Shown: positions 1-5,149 of the stretch, piece by piece
How the letters are laid out: each line of letters starts with the position of its first letter
Position numbering within the stretch: position 1 is the stretch's first letter
DNA from: DAOUAJ01 sp034433615
GTDB taxonomy: Bacteria; Chloroflexota; Anaerolineae; DUEN01
Reading direction: 5' to 3'
Assembly (NCBI GenBank): GCA_034433615.1
Contig: DAOUAJ010000098.1
Span: 1-8,115 of the forward strand
DNA length: 8,115 nucleotides
Notes under the pieces: model-generated
What the model saw: the letters and a program-made list of their open reading frames with translations, nothing else
Database searches by the model: none
Told to the model about the DNA's origin: nothing
Program-made: the position numbers and the translations under genes

Positions 1-529
1 AGATCAAAGCCGTCTTGCCGCTGGATAACCACGTACCCGTAGGCAGGCCGAGCATCTTGAGGAGATGGTTAAGCGGGCCGTTAGTGACATGATAAAGCAT
101 CCGCCAGGTGTAGCCCACGGCAACTGGCGTAGCCATCATCGGCAACAGGAGCAGTACGCGAAAGAGGCCCTGCCCCCGGATATCGCGATTAAGGAGAAGC
201 GCCAGGCCAAACCCAAAGATCGTCTCGAGAGTGACCGCTCCGGCTACGAAGATAACCGTGTTGAGAAAGGTACGCCAAAAGCGGTTATCTTTCACAAGTT
301 CTACGTAGTTGGCCAGCCCAGCAAAGCTCAAAGGGCGCTGAGCGGCCACATCCCAATGGAGGAAAGACAACCCAAAAGAGAAGAGCAGGGGGACAATTCC
401 GATGAGGAGCAGATAGAGGATAGCGGGAACAACAAAGTAATACCTGGTGAACCGCTCCGGAAAGATCCGGCCCAGCCAGCCGATCGCACTTGCTGATACT
501 GCCCGCATCTGCACTGCGACAGAGCTCAC
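1..529 (-). CDS. Sugar ABC transporter permease, MalF/UgpA type (3' end outside window)
   Basis: Inner-membrane subunit of a carbohydrate ABC importer (binding-protein-dependent transport system permease). The 176 visible residues begin with a short cytoplasmic tail. A first membrane helix follows at about 31-57, ending in GLSFLHWD, then an external loop with the family pattern FAGLANYVELVKDNRFWRTF (about 69-88), a second helix at about 92-113 and a third at about 122-145. The LLLPMMATPVAVGYTWRMLY stretch (about 127-146) and the following NGPLNHLL are typical of maltose/glycerol-phosphate-type permeases. The EAA loop that contacts the ATPase lies beyond the window. I chose GTG at 529 because GGAG (538-535) sits 5 nt upstream; an in-frame ATG at 508 lacks such a site. 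A TGA closes the frame upstream. The substrate cannot be told. A relic of a similar permease lies at 3679-3729. The family call is secure. Confidence 0.93.
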   Translation of the reverse strand, partial: MSSVAVQMRAVSASAIGWLGRIFPERFTRYYFVVPAILYLLLIGIVPLLFSFGLSFLHWDVAAQRPLSFAGLANYVELVKDNRFWRTFLNTVIFVAGAVTLETIFGFGLALLLNRDIRGQGLFRVLLLLPMMATPVAVGYTWRMLYHVTNGPLNHLLKMLGLPTGTWLSSGKTALI

Positions 530-534
530 TCGAT

Positions 535-540
535 CTCCCT
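535..540 (-). promoter_or_regulatory. Ribosome binding site that favours a GTG start at 529
   Basis: On the minus strand AGGGAG precedes GTG (529-527) with a 5-nt gap. The next in-frame ATG (508) has no purine-rich site at the right distance. This places the permease start 7 codons upstream of the ATG. Confidence 0.6.
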
Positions 541-640
541 CGATGGTGAAACCGTTGACTTCCCGGCACTCTGTCAAAGCTAATCCGAGTCGCTTACTAC
601 GAACCCGGCCATGTGTTCAATATGAAGGCTCTAAGATGAC

Positions 641-669
641 ATTATAGCACAGACTTCTCCCTCATGCAA
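641..669 (-). promoter_or_regulatory. Promoter of the sugar permease gene (extended -10)
   Basis: Reading the minus strand, TTGCAT (669-664), a 17-bp spacer and a perfect TATAAT (646-641) line up, with TGC directly before the -10 hexamer (extended -10). The predicted start is near 634, leaving a leader of about 105 nt before GTG 529. The 11-bp core GCTATAATGTC recurs exactly in the promoter of the acetyltransferase gene (2861-2851). Confidence 0.7.
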
Positions 670-719
670 CACTTCGCGTTCTATCGGGGGTGCACGCACG
701 ATTTGTCAGGTTGTGGGAG

Positions 720-749
720 TTGGCCCCCTCCCTTAGGCTGTGCTACAAT
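720..749 (+). promoter_or_regulatory. Promoter of the Ntn-hydrolase gene
   Basis: TTGGCC (720-725), an 18-bp spacer and TACAAT (744-749) preceded by TGC (741-743), an extended -10. The predicted start is near 756, about 37 nt before the ATG at 793. It lies about 75 bp from the divergent permease promoter. Confidence 0.55.
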
Positions 750-792
750 CTCTGCCACATCGCAGATCCTAAACTACGACAAGGAGCAGACT

Positions 793-1719
793 ATGCGGAT
801 TGTGTTGGCCAATTCGGAAGGAGGAGTGGGCATAGCCGCTGCTGTAAAGGAGTTGCAGAGCGGGCGTCCTGTGCTGGATGTCATTGAGGCCGGCATTCGC
901 CCGGTGGAGCTGGACCCGCACGTGCGCAGCGTGGGCGTAGGTGGCTGGCCCAACCTGCTGGGCCAGATCGAGCTGGACGCCAGCATCATGGATGGACACA
1001 CGCTATGCACCGGCGCGGTGGGAGCCCTGCGCGGATACCTTCATCCCATCTCCGTTGCTCGCCAGGTGATGGAACGGCTCCCCCATGTCTTCCTGGTGGG
1101 CGAGGGGGCAGCCCGGTTTGCAGCCGAGTGCGGCGCTGAGGCCGGGGAAACATTGACAGAGGAATCCCGCACAGAATGGGAAACATGGTTACAGCAACAC
1201 GTTCCGCCCGAGGTGTGGGCTCAGTGGCCTAACGTCCCCCTGGCGCCGTGGGCGCGGCTGACAGCAGATCCGGAGAGAACAGGCGGCACCACCACCTTCC
1301 TGGTGCGAGATACTGATGGCCACATCGCTGTCGGGGTCAGCACCTGCGGCTGGGCCTTCAAATACCCTGGCCGGCTGGGAGATTCACCCGTGATCGGCGC
1401 AGGCTGCTATGCCGACAACCGCTACGGCGCAGCCGCCTGCACCGGCATGGGTGAACTGACCATTCGGGCCGGCACGGCCCGCTCGGTCGTGCTGTACATG
1501 AAGATGGGGATGACGGTGGAGGAGGCGTGCCAGGAGGCGGTGAACGACCTGCGCTCGTTGACACGGGCCTATCGCGGTGGAGTGACCATCCATGCCATTG
1601 ACGCTCAAGGGGAACCCTACGTGGTGTACGCTGGCCCGAGGGAGGAGGTCCACTACTGGGTTTGGATGGAAGGCATGAAAGAGCCAGAGCGCCGCCTGGC
1701 CGTCTCTGAGCCGTTGTGA
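793..1719 (+). CDS. N-terminal-nucleophile hydrolase, aspartylglucosaminidase / isoaspartyl peptidase (asparaginase_2) family
   Basis: A 308-residue protein. The family makes an inactive precursor that cuts itself before a threonine, which then becomes the N-terminal nucleophile for hydrolysing asparagine-linked or beta-aspartyl amide bonds. The alpha part carries EAGIRPVELDPHVRSVGVGG and the DASIMDG motif (62-68). The predicted cleavage site is Gly165-Thr166 in TGGTTTFLVRD, aligned with the HDTIG site of the classical enzyme. The beta part has GHIAVGVSTCGWAFKYPGR, GDSPVIGAGCYADN and the ACTGMGE turn, all family signatures for the oxyanion and substrate pocket. Start: ATG 793 with AAGGAG 6 nt upstream (781-786). 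The frame is open back to 664, but that extension crosses the promoter. There is no signal peptide, so it is probably cytosolic. His-Asp before the nucleophile is replaced by Gly-Gly. Substrate is not predictable: GlcNAc-Asn, beta-aspartyl peptides or asparagine are all possible. Confidence 0.9.
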   Translation: MRIVLANSEGGVGIAAAVKELQSGRPVLDVIEAGIRPVELDPHVRSVGVGGWPNLLGQIELDASIMDGHTLCTGAVGALRGYLHPISVARQVMERLPHVFLVGEGAARFAAECGAEAGETLTEESRTEWETWLQQHVPPEVWAQWPNVPLAPWARLTADPERTGGTTTFLVRDTDGHIAVGVSTCGWAFKYPGRLGDSPVIGAGCYADNRYGAAACTGMGELTIRAGTARSVVLYMKMGMTVEEACQEAVNDLRSLTRAYRGGVTIHAIDAQGEPYVVYAGPREEVHYWVWMEGMKEPERRLAVSEPL

Positions 1720-1726
1720 TGTGCTA

Positions 1727-1760
1727 AAACCCGAAGGGTCTTCAGAGGCCCTTCGGGTTT
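1727..1760. terminator. Bidirectional terminator shared by convergent genes
   Basis: AAACCCGAAGGG (1727-1738) and CCCTTCGGGTTT (1749-1760) are a perfect 12-bp inverted repeat. The stem can extend inward by three pairs, one of them G-T, to a 4-nt TCAG loop. On the minus strand the stem runs into TTTT; on the plus strand into TTT. It lies 7 bp past the hydrolase stop codon. The minus-strand acetyltransferase ends inside it: its stop TGA (1744-1742) is in the loop side and its last residues NPKGL are encoded by one arm. Confidence 0.85.
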
Positions 1761-2785
1761 ACCGTGATGCGGTACACCCGGGTATCCTGCCCTCCAAAAC
1801 GATATTTGTACTCCTCGTCTCCCTGCATGAAATCGAATTTCCGCTTCCCGATCTCAATGGCGTGCCGGATACAGTAGCTGAGCAGCACAATGCCGGGGCT
1901 AAGCTCGGCATATTTGTCGGGGTCGTAGCCAGAGTTATAAACCATGATGCTATCGTTGTAGTCAAAACAGAACATGGAAGCGGCTGCCTCACCGTTGACC
2001 TCGATGAAGGACAATTGTAACCAGCCAGCTTCCAGCAAGGCACATGCCAATGCTCGAAAGAACCGCTTCATCCCCTCGGTCATGAAGGCATCCTTGGCGG
2101 GGCTGCTCAGCTCGTGCAATGTGATGAACCGGTTCACCTCGGCTTCCAGGTCGTAAGTCGGGTCCACGATGTACCAGTGGACCTGCGCCTGTTGCTCGAT
2201 CCGCCGTATCTTGCGGCGGACCTCATGACGTTGATGCTTGTTGAGCAGACAAAGATACTCCTCCCAGGCGTCCGGTAATGTGATGATCGGGCAGACATCT
2301 TCCTGGGTGTTGTTTACCTGCCAGCCGAGGCCTGCTGCCATCGTGGGCAGGTGAGAATGAATCACCCCTCCCTCTGGCAGGTTCACTAACTCCAGCACAT
2401 CCCAGGATGGAGCCTCCGGCCCCTGGAGCCAGTCCAACGCGCGCTGAATGACGGCTGTTTCGTAGCCTGGCGCGGCAATGAAATCCAGATAGTCGGCTAC
2501 TTCGGTGCCACCGACTAGCCGCACATGCCGCTTACCCTCCACTTTGGTCACGTACAAGGGGGCGATGCCCACCAGTTCATCTTGATCGCGACAGGCAAGA
2601 AAAAGTAGATCACCCTCGCCCTGATATTGCCACCAGGTATGCTGAAATTCCCAGGTCAGAAACAGCGTGTCAACCGTTGCACGATGCAATAGCGGGTTCC
2701 ATTCGGCGCGCAGAGCATCAAATCCCTCCACCCCTCGATAGACGGTCAGTTGCAGCGCTTCTTCCTCGATCCATGACGCGGACAA
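1742..2785 (-). CDS. GNAT-superfamily acyltransferase, CelD/BioF2 type (Acetyltransf_6)
   Basis: A 347-residue protein of the group annotated 'cellulose biosynthesis protein CelD' or 'BioF2-like acetyltransferase', related to FemAB-type aminoacyl transferases. These are thought to acylate cell-surface sugars or polysaccharide precursors; the substrate is usually unknown. The N-terminal half has the typical TLFLTWEFQHTWW entry (40-52) and ADYLDFIAAPG (97-107). The acyltransferase fold covers about 165-335, with the basic helix KHQRHEVRRKIRRIEQ (183-198), GEAAASMFCFDYNDSIMVYN (265-284) and the family signature FDFMQGDEEYKYRFG (317-331). Start: no in-frame ATG exists near the N-terminus; TTG 2785 follows GGAGGGGAG by 5 nt and gives the usual family length. 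There is no signal peptide or membrane segment. It stands alone, transcribed from its own promoter through a leader hairpin. Family call secure, reaction not known. Confidence 0.9.
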   Translation of the reverse strand: MSASWIEEEALQLTVYRGVEGFDALRAEWNPLLHRATVDTLFLTWEFQHTWWQYQGEGDLLFLACRDQDELVGIAPLYVTKVEGKRHVRLVGGTEVADYLDFIAAPGYETAVIQRALDWLQGPEAPSWDVLELVNLPEGGVIHSHLPTMAAGLGWQVNNTQEDVCPIITLPDAWEEYLCLLNKHQRHEVRRKIRRIEQQAQVHWYIVDPTYDLEAEVNRFITLHELSSPAKDAFMTEGMKRFFRALACALLEAGWLQLSFIEVNGEAAASMFCFDYNDSIMVYNSGYDPDKYAELSPGIVLLSYCIRHAIEIGKRKFDFMQGDEEYKYRFGGQDTRVYRITVNPKGL

Positions 2786-2790
2786 GGTAG

Positions 2791-2800
2791 CTCCCCTCCA
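2791..2800 (-). promoter_or_regulatory. Strong ribosome binding site that sets a TTG start
   Basis: TGGAGGGGAG on the minus strand stands 5 nt before TTG (2785-2783). It is the strongest Shine-Dalgarno match in the window and the reason for accepting the rare start codon. Confidence 0.75.
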
Positions 2801-2803
2801 TAC

Positions 2804-2830
2804 AAAACCACAGGCTAACCGCCTGTGGTT
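2804..2830 (-). promoter_or_regulatory. Leader hairpin with T-run before the acetyltransferase gene (possible attenuator)
   Basis: On the minus strand AACCACAGGC (2830-2821), a 5-nt loop and GCCTGTGGTT (2815-2806) form a perfect 10-bp stem. A run of four T (2807-2804) starts within the last two stem bases. It sits between the predicted transcription start (about 2847) and the ribosome binding site, so it lies in the mRNA leader and not behind a gene. It could act as an attenuator or as a stabilising hairpin. No leader peptide or known riboswitch fold is visible. Confidence 0.5.
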
Positions 2831-2853
2831 ATCTGGACGTCTTTGCTACAGAC

Positions 2854-2881
2854 ATTATAGCGTGGAGACGGGAGGGAGCAA
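2854..2881 (-). promoter_or_regulatory. Promoter of the acetyltransferase gene
   Basis: TTGCTC (2881-2876), a 16-bp spacer and a perfect TATAAT (2859-2854) on the minus strand. The predicted start near 2847 leaves a leader of about 60 nt containing the hairpin at 2806-2830. The core GCTATAATGTC is identical to that of the permease promoter at 648-638. Confidence 0.65.
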
Positions 2882-2923
2882 GTAGGCTGTATTACATGAA
2901 AAAGCCCGCAGGTTTTGGCCTTC

Positions 2924-3243
2924 TAGCCGCCACACCCGGTAAGTTGGCTCATCCACATGCTGCAGGGCTTGCTCGTGGTGCGTCTTCAGGCGCCGCACCC
3001 AGTGGCGCAAGGTCAACTGGCGTCTACGCCGTAACGTTGAGCGGCGTACAGTACCAGCCCACCTCAGCCACAGCCGATGTCCAACAGATGCTGACCTGGA
3101 CGTAATCGCAACTTGCGGCAGATGTAGTCGAACTTGCGTTCCTGGGCCGTATCCAGGTCTTCATCGGACGAGCGAAAGTAGGCGCATGAGTAGACCATGC
3201 GACGATCCAGCCAGAGCGCGTAGAAGTCGTTGGACACGTCATA
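2924..3243 (-). pseudogene. Cyclopropane-fatty-acyl-phospholipid synthase relic (truncated, stop codon, internal deletion)
   Basis: Two pieces of a CFA synthase, the SAM-dependent enzyme that methylenates unsaturated membrane lipids. Piece 1 (3243-3067) reads YDVSNDFYALWLDRRMVYSC and continues AYFRSSDEDLDTAQE to HLLDIGCG, which covers the family's substrate-domain entry and the SAM-binding glycine motif. The next codon is TGA (3066-3064) where the family has Trp (GCGWGG); after it GGLVLYAAQRYGVDA continues in frame. Near 3016-3018 the reading jumps, in another frame, to the far C-terminal part LTLRHWVRRLKTHHEQALQH, then VDEPTYRVWRL (3016-2924), where similarity stops. About a hundred or more codons between the pieces are missing, as are the N-terminus and the extreme C-terminus. 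It cannot make an active enzyme. The match is from memory of the family and is strong in both pieces. Confidence 0.85.
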
Positions 3244-3301
3244 TATATCTCAGAATGACACTTTTGGACTTTGGGAAAGTTCTGCCCTTCAGATAAAGCT
3301 C

Positions 3302-3330
3302 TTGACCTCACTTTGCAACCGTGCTATACT
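3302..3330 (+). promoter_or_regulatory. Strong sigma-70-type promoter facing a gene relic
   Basis: TTGACC (3302-3307), a 17-bp spacer and TATACT (3325-3330) with TGC just before it (extended -10). It is among the best promoters in the window, yet no intact gene follows. The transcript would start near 3337 and run through the binding-protein relic to the terminator at 3610-3648, about 310 nt. Confidence 0.65.
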
Positions 3331-3358
3331 GTCTCACAAGCAGTCGAGTTCCTCGTGA

Positions 3359-3583
3359 CGAGGCTCTCTTCCGCTAACGCTCTCGTCCCAGTACGAGAAG
3401 GCAGCCTCATTTGACATCTTGCCGACGGCTATCCCCATGGACGGCTGGGGCTGGGACGATGTGTGGTACATTCGTCAGGCGATTTGGGATCGTGTGATCC
3501 TGGAGGGGGCTGACGTAGCAGCATCTGTGGCCAAGGGTGCCGAGGAAGAGCATGCCTTATACGCCAAGAAGTTCGGTGTTTAG
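3359..3583 (+). pseudogene. C-terminal relic of a probable ABC solute-binding protein
   Basis: An open stretch of 74 codons with no start codon near its beginning: a TGA stands directly before it (3356-3358) and TAG ends it (3581-3583). It reads RGSLPLTLSSQYEKAASFDI, then PMDGWGWDDVWYIRQAIWDR and VILEGADVAASVAKGAEEEH, ending ALYAKKFGV. The SLP turn and the amphipathic end with a D-x-x-x-S-V-x-x-A-x-x-E pattern resemble the C-termini of extracellular sugar-binding lipoproteins. Two facts support this: a proper terminator follows at once, and the next relic is a sugar-permease first helix, the usual gene order. The N-terminal signal and lobe domains are absent although a promoter remains upstream, which suggests internal deletion. 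Another family cannot be excluded. Confidence 0.5.
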
Positions 3584-3609
3584 CCTTTGCATAGCATAAA
3601 CCCGTTGCG

Positions 3610-3648
3610 GCTCCCTGCCTGGTGTGCACCGGGCGGGGAGCATCTTTT
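3610..3648 (+). terminator. Rho-independent terminator behind the binding-protein relic
   Basis: GCTCCCTGCCTGGTG (3610-3624) pairs with CACCGGGCGGGGAGC (3627-3641) over 15 positions, two of them G-T pairs; the innermost pairs would open to give the loop. ATCTTTT follows (3642-3648). It lies 27 bp after the TAG at 3583. Confidence 0.85.
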
Positions 3649-3678
3649 GAAGTGGGACGCAGATTGAATGCAGACCAA

Positions 3679-3729
3679 TTTGTGGTTATCCCCATCCTTT
3701 ATGCCTTTCTCATGAGCCTGTACAACTGG
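3679..3729 (+). pseudogene. Relic of a sugar ABC permease: first membrane helix only
   Basis: Seventeen codons read FVVIPILYAFLMSLYNW, the classic first helix and W-turn of MalF-type permeases. It corresponds to IGIVPLLFSFGLSFLHW in the intact permease at the left edge of the window. After it the frame runs into the 7-bp repeat array and a TAG at 3766-3768. No convincing start precedes it. The position behind a binding-protein relic and its terminator is the normal place for such a gene, so both look like remains of one transport operon. The fragment is short, so chance similarity is not fully excluded. Confidence 0.55.
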
Positions 3730-3746
3730 CCGCCAGGCAATGAAAA

Positions 3747-3781
3747 GCGGTCAGCCGTCAGCGGTTAGCCGTCAGCTTTTA
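3747..3781 (+). repeat. 7-bp tandem repeat array, five units
   Basis: Five consecutive 7-mers with consensus GC(G/C)GT(C/T)A, the last one diverged (GCTTTTA). It begins right after the permease relic. The period of 7 recalls the short tandemly repeated repetitive (STRR) heptamers of filamentous cyanobacteria, although the sequence differs. Confidence 0.8.
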
Positions 3782-3819
3782 GCCCATGGTCTTCTGAGAG
3801 GCGAAGACTCCTTGATCGC

Positions 3820-3838
3820 CGAAGGTCTCCCGACCGAG
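3820..3838 (+). repeat. 19-bp repeat, left copy, upstream of queG
   Basis: CGAAGGTCTCCCGACCGAG is found here and, perfectly matched but inverted, at 5310-5328. The centre can fold as GGTC-TCCC-GACC. The copies bracket queG. A nearby GTCTTC/GAAGAC pair (3789-3808) suggests that this spacer is part of a larger folded element. Confidence 0.75.
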
Positions 3839-3846
3839 GCGAAAGG

Positions 3847-3874
3847 GCTGATCGCTAATCGCTGATCGCCGACT
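3847..3874 (-). repeat. 7-bp tandem repeat array, four units, inverted relative to 3747-3781
   Basis: Four 7-mers on the plus strand: GCTGATC, GCTAATC, GCTGATC and a diverged GCCGACT. Read on the minus strand they become GCGATCA-type units, the same pattern (GC-N-R-T-Y-A) as the array at 3747-3781, so the two arrays form an imperfect inverted pair about 65 bp apart. Confidence 0.75.
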
Positions 3875-3919
3875 GCTATTTTCAGGGCAGTACGCTCGCG
3901 TCAGGGGTGAGCGGAAAAG

Positions 3920-5149
3920 ATGGCTTCACTGACAGAGCGGATCAAGGCGAGAGCACGCGAGCTGGGCTTCGACCTGGTGGGAGTAGCGGCCGCCGGGCCG
4001 GCTCCGCACGCCGACGCACTGGCCGACTGGCTGGCCCACGGCCACCACGGCGAGATGGCGTACATGACCCGCAACGTCGAAGTCCGTCAGGACCCGCGAC
4101 GGCTCGCTTCCGGCACGCGCTCGGTGATCGTCCTGGGCACGCGCTATCCCGCCCCCCGCCTGCCTGCTGCCATCCGCGCTGACCCATCGCGTGGCCTGAT
4201 TGCCGCCTACGCCTGGGGGCCAGACTACCACGATGAAATCAAGCCGCGCCTCTTCACGTTGGACGCCTTCATCCGAGAGGAGACGGGACGCGCGACCTTC
4301 GCCCGTTGTTACGTGGACACCGGCCCTGTGCTGGAACGCGATTGGGCCATGCACACCGGTCTGGGATTCATCGGGCGTAACACCTGCCTGATCCACCCCC
4401 GATTGGGTTCGTGGCTGTTCCTGAGCGTGATGTTGGTGCCGGAGGAGTTAGAGCCAGATCCAGCACCTGAGCTCTTTTTCTTGCCTCTGGCATCAGAAAC
4501 ACCTGCCCCGCTCCTCGTCACCTGTCCCTCGTCACTTCTTTCAGGGCAACCAGCCTGGCACTTAGCCGATGGCCGGACGGGCACGTGTGGCTTCTGCATC
4601 CGCTGTCTGACCGCCTGCCCTACCCAGGCGTTTGTGGAAGCCCACAAGCTGGACGCTCGCCGCTGCATCTCCTATCTGACTATCGAGTTGCGGGGGCCGA
4701 TCCCACACGAGCTGCGGCCACTGATGGGGCACTGGGTCTTCGGCTGCGACGTATGCCAATTGGTTTGCCCCTGGTCCGGGTCGCGCACCCTTTCTGACCC
4801 ATCGCCTGAAGATCTGGCGCGCTGGACACCTTCACTGTTGGAGCTGTTGGCGCTGGATGAGGCAGGCTTCCGTCAGCGCTTCCGACGCACAGCGGTCATG
4901 CGGGCAAGACGGCGCGGGTTGTTACGCAATGTTTGCGTTGCCGTCGGTAACTGGAGGGACCCGATAGCTGTGCCGGCTTTGGCTCAGGCGCTTCACGACC
5001 CTGAGCCGTTGATCCGGGGACACGCTGCCTGGGCATTGGGGCGCATCGGGGGAACAGCCGCCCGAACCCATCTGGCCCAAGCCCTCGCCACTGAGATGGA
5101 CACCTCTGTCAGCGAGGAACTGCGTCTTGCTCTGCAGGCATCTTCTTGA
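3920..5149 (+). CDS. queG: Epoxyqueuosine reductase QueG
   Basis: Last step of tRNA queuosine synthesis: cobalamin-dependent, iron-sulfur reduction of epoxyqueuosine to queuosine in the anticodon loop of Asp, Asn, His and Tyr tRNAs. The 409 residues show an N-terminal cobalamin-binding domain with YAWGPDYHD (97-105) and the catalytic Asp133 in VDTGPVLERDW, followed by GFIGRNTCLIHPRLGSW (149-165). The ferredoxin-like domain holds eight cysteines for two 4Fe-4S clusters: C223, C226, C229, C233, C249, C276, C279, C283. The C-terminus (about 335-405) has HEAT-like repeats that grip tRNA (RNVCVAVGNW, HAAWALGRIGG). Start: ATG 3920 is the only fitting one, with GGTGAG upstream. Odd: residues about 185-220, before the first Cys, are a Pro/Ser/Leu-rich insert not usual in the family and partly encoded by a 7-bp repeat (4513-4540). 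It stands alone, between repeat elements; no clear promoter or terminator is seen. Confidence 0.96.
   Translation: MASLTERIKARARELGFDLVGVAAAGPAPHADALADWLAHGHHGEMAYMTRNVEVRQDPRRLASGTRSVIVLGTRYPAPRLPAAIRADPSRGLIAAYAWGPDYHDEIKPRLFTLDAFIREETGRATFARCYVDTGPVLERDWAMHTGLGFIGRNTCLIHPRLGSWLFLSVMLVPEELEPDPAPELFFLPLASETPAPLLVTCPSSLLSGQPAWHLADGRTGTCGFCIRCLTACPTQAFVEAHKLDARRCISYLTIELRGPIPHELRPLMGHWVFGCDVCQLVCPWSGSRTLSDPSPEDLARWTPSLLELLALDEAGFRQRFRRTAVMRARRRGLLRNVCVAVGNWRDPIAVPALAQALHDPEPLIRGHAAWALGRIGGTAARTHLAQALATEMDTSVSEELRLALQASS
4513..4540 (+). repeat. 7-bp-period repeat inside the queG coding region
   Basis: Four 7-mers: CCTCGTC, ACCTGTC, CCTCGTC and ACTTCTT. The 14-bp double unit recurs with few changes. 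It encodes part of the unusual linker (about residues 198-207) and keeps the frame. The same kind of tract (CCTCGTC followed by CCTTGTT) appears at 5239-5252 in the spacer behind queG. Confidence 0.65.

Noticed and set aside
65..569. Open frames on the plus strand (65-496) and minus strand (285-569) over the permease
   Set aside because: They lie in other frames of the permease and show low-complexity, unrelated sequence.
664..792. 43-codon upstream extension of the hydrolase reading frame
   Set aside because: It crosses the predicted promoter (720-749), has no family similarity, and ATG 793 has an AAGGAG site 6 nt upstream.
2896..3105. Plus-strand open frame of 69 codons opposite the CFA synthase relic
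   Set aside because: It is antisense to clear CFA synthase similarity and has no family signal.
3332..3418. A second frame (reading AVEFLVTRLSSANALVPV) in front of the binding-protein relic that might show a frameshift
   Set aside because: It vaguely suits a binding protein but is too short to separate from chance, so it was left out of the relic.
3747..3874. Possible CRISPR array
   Set aside because: Units are 7 bp and directly adjacent with no spacers of constant length, and there are no cas genes.
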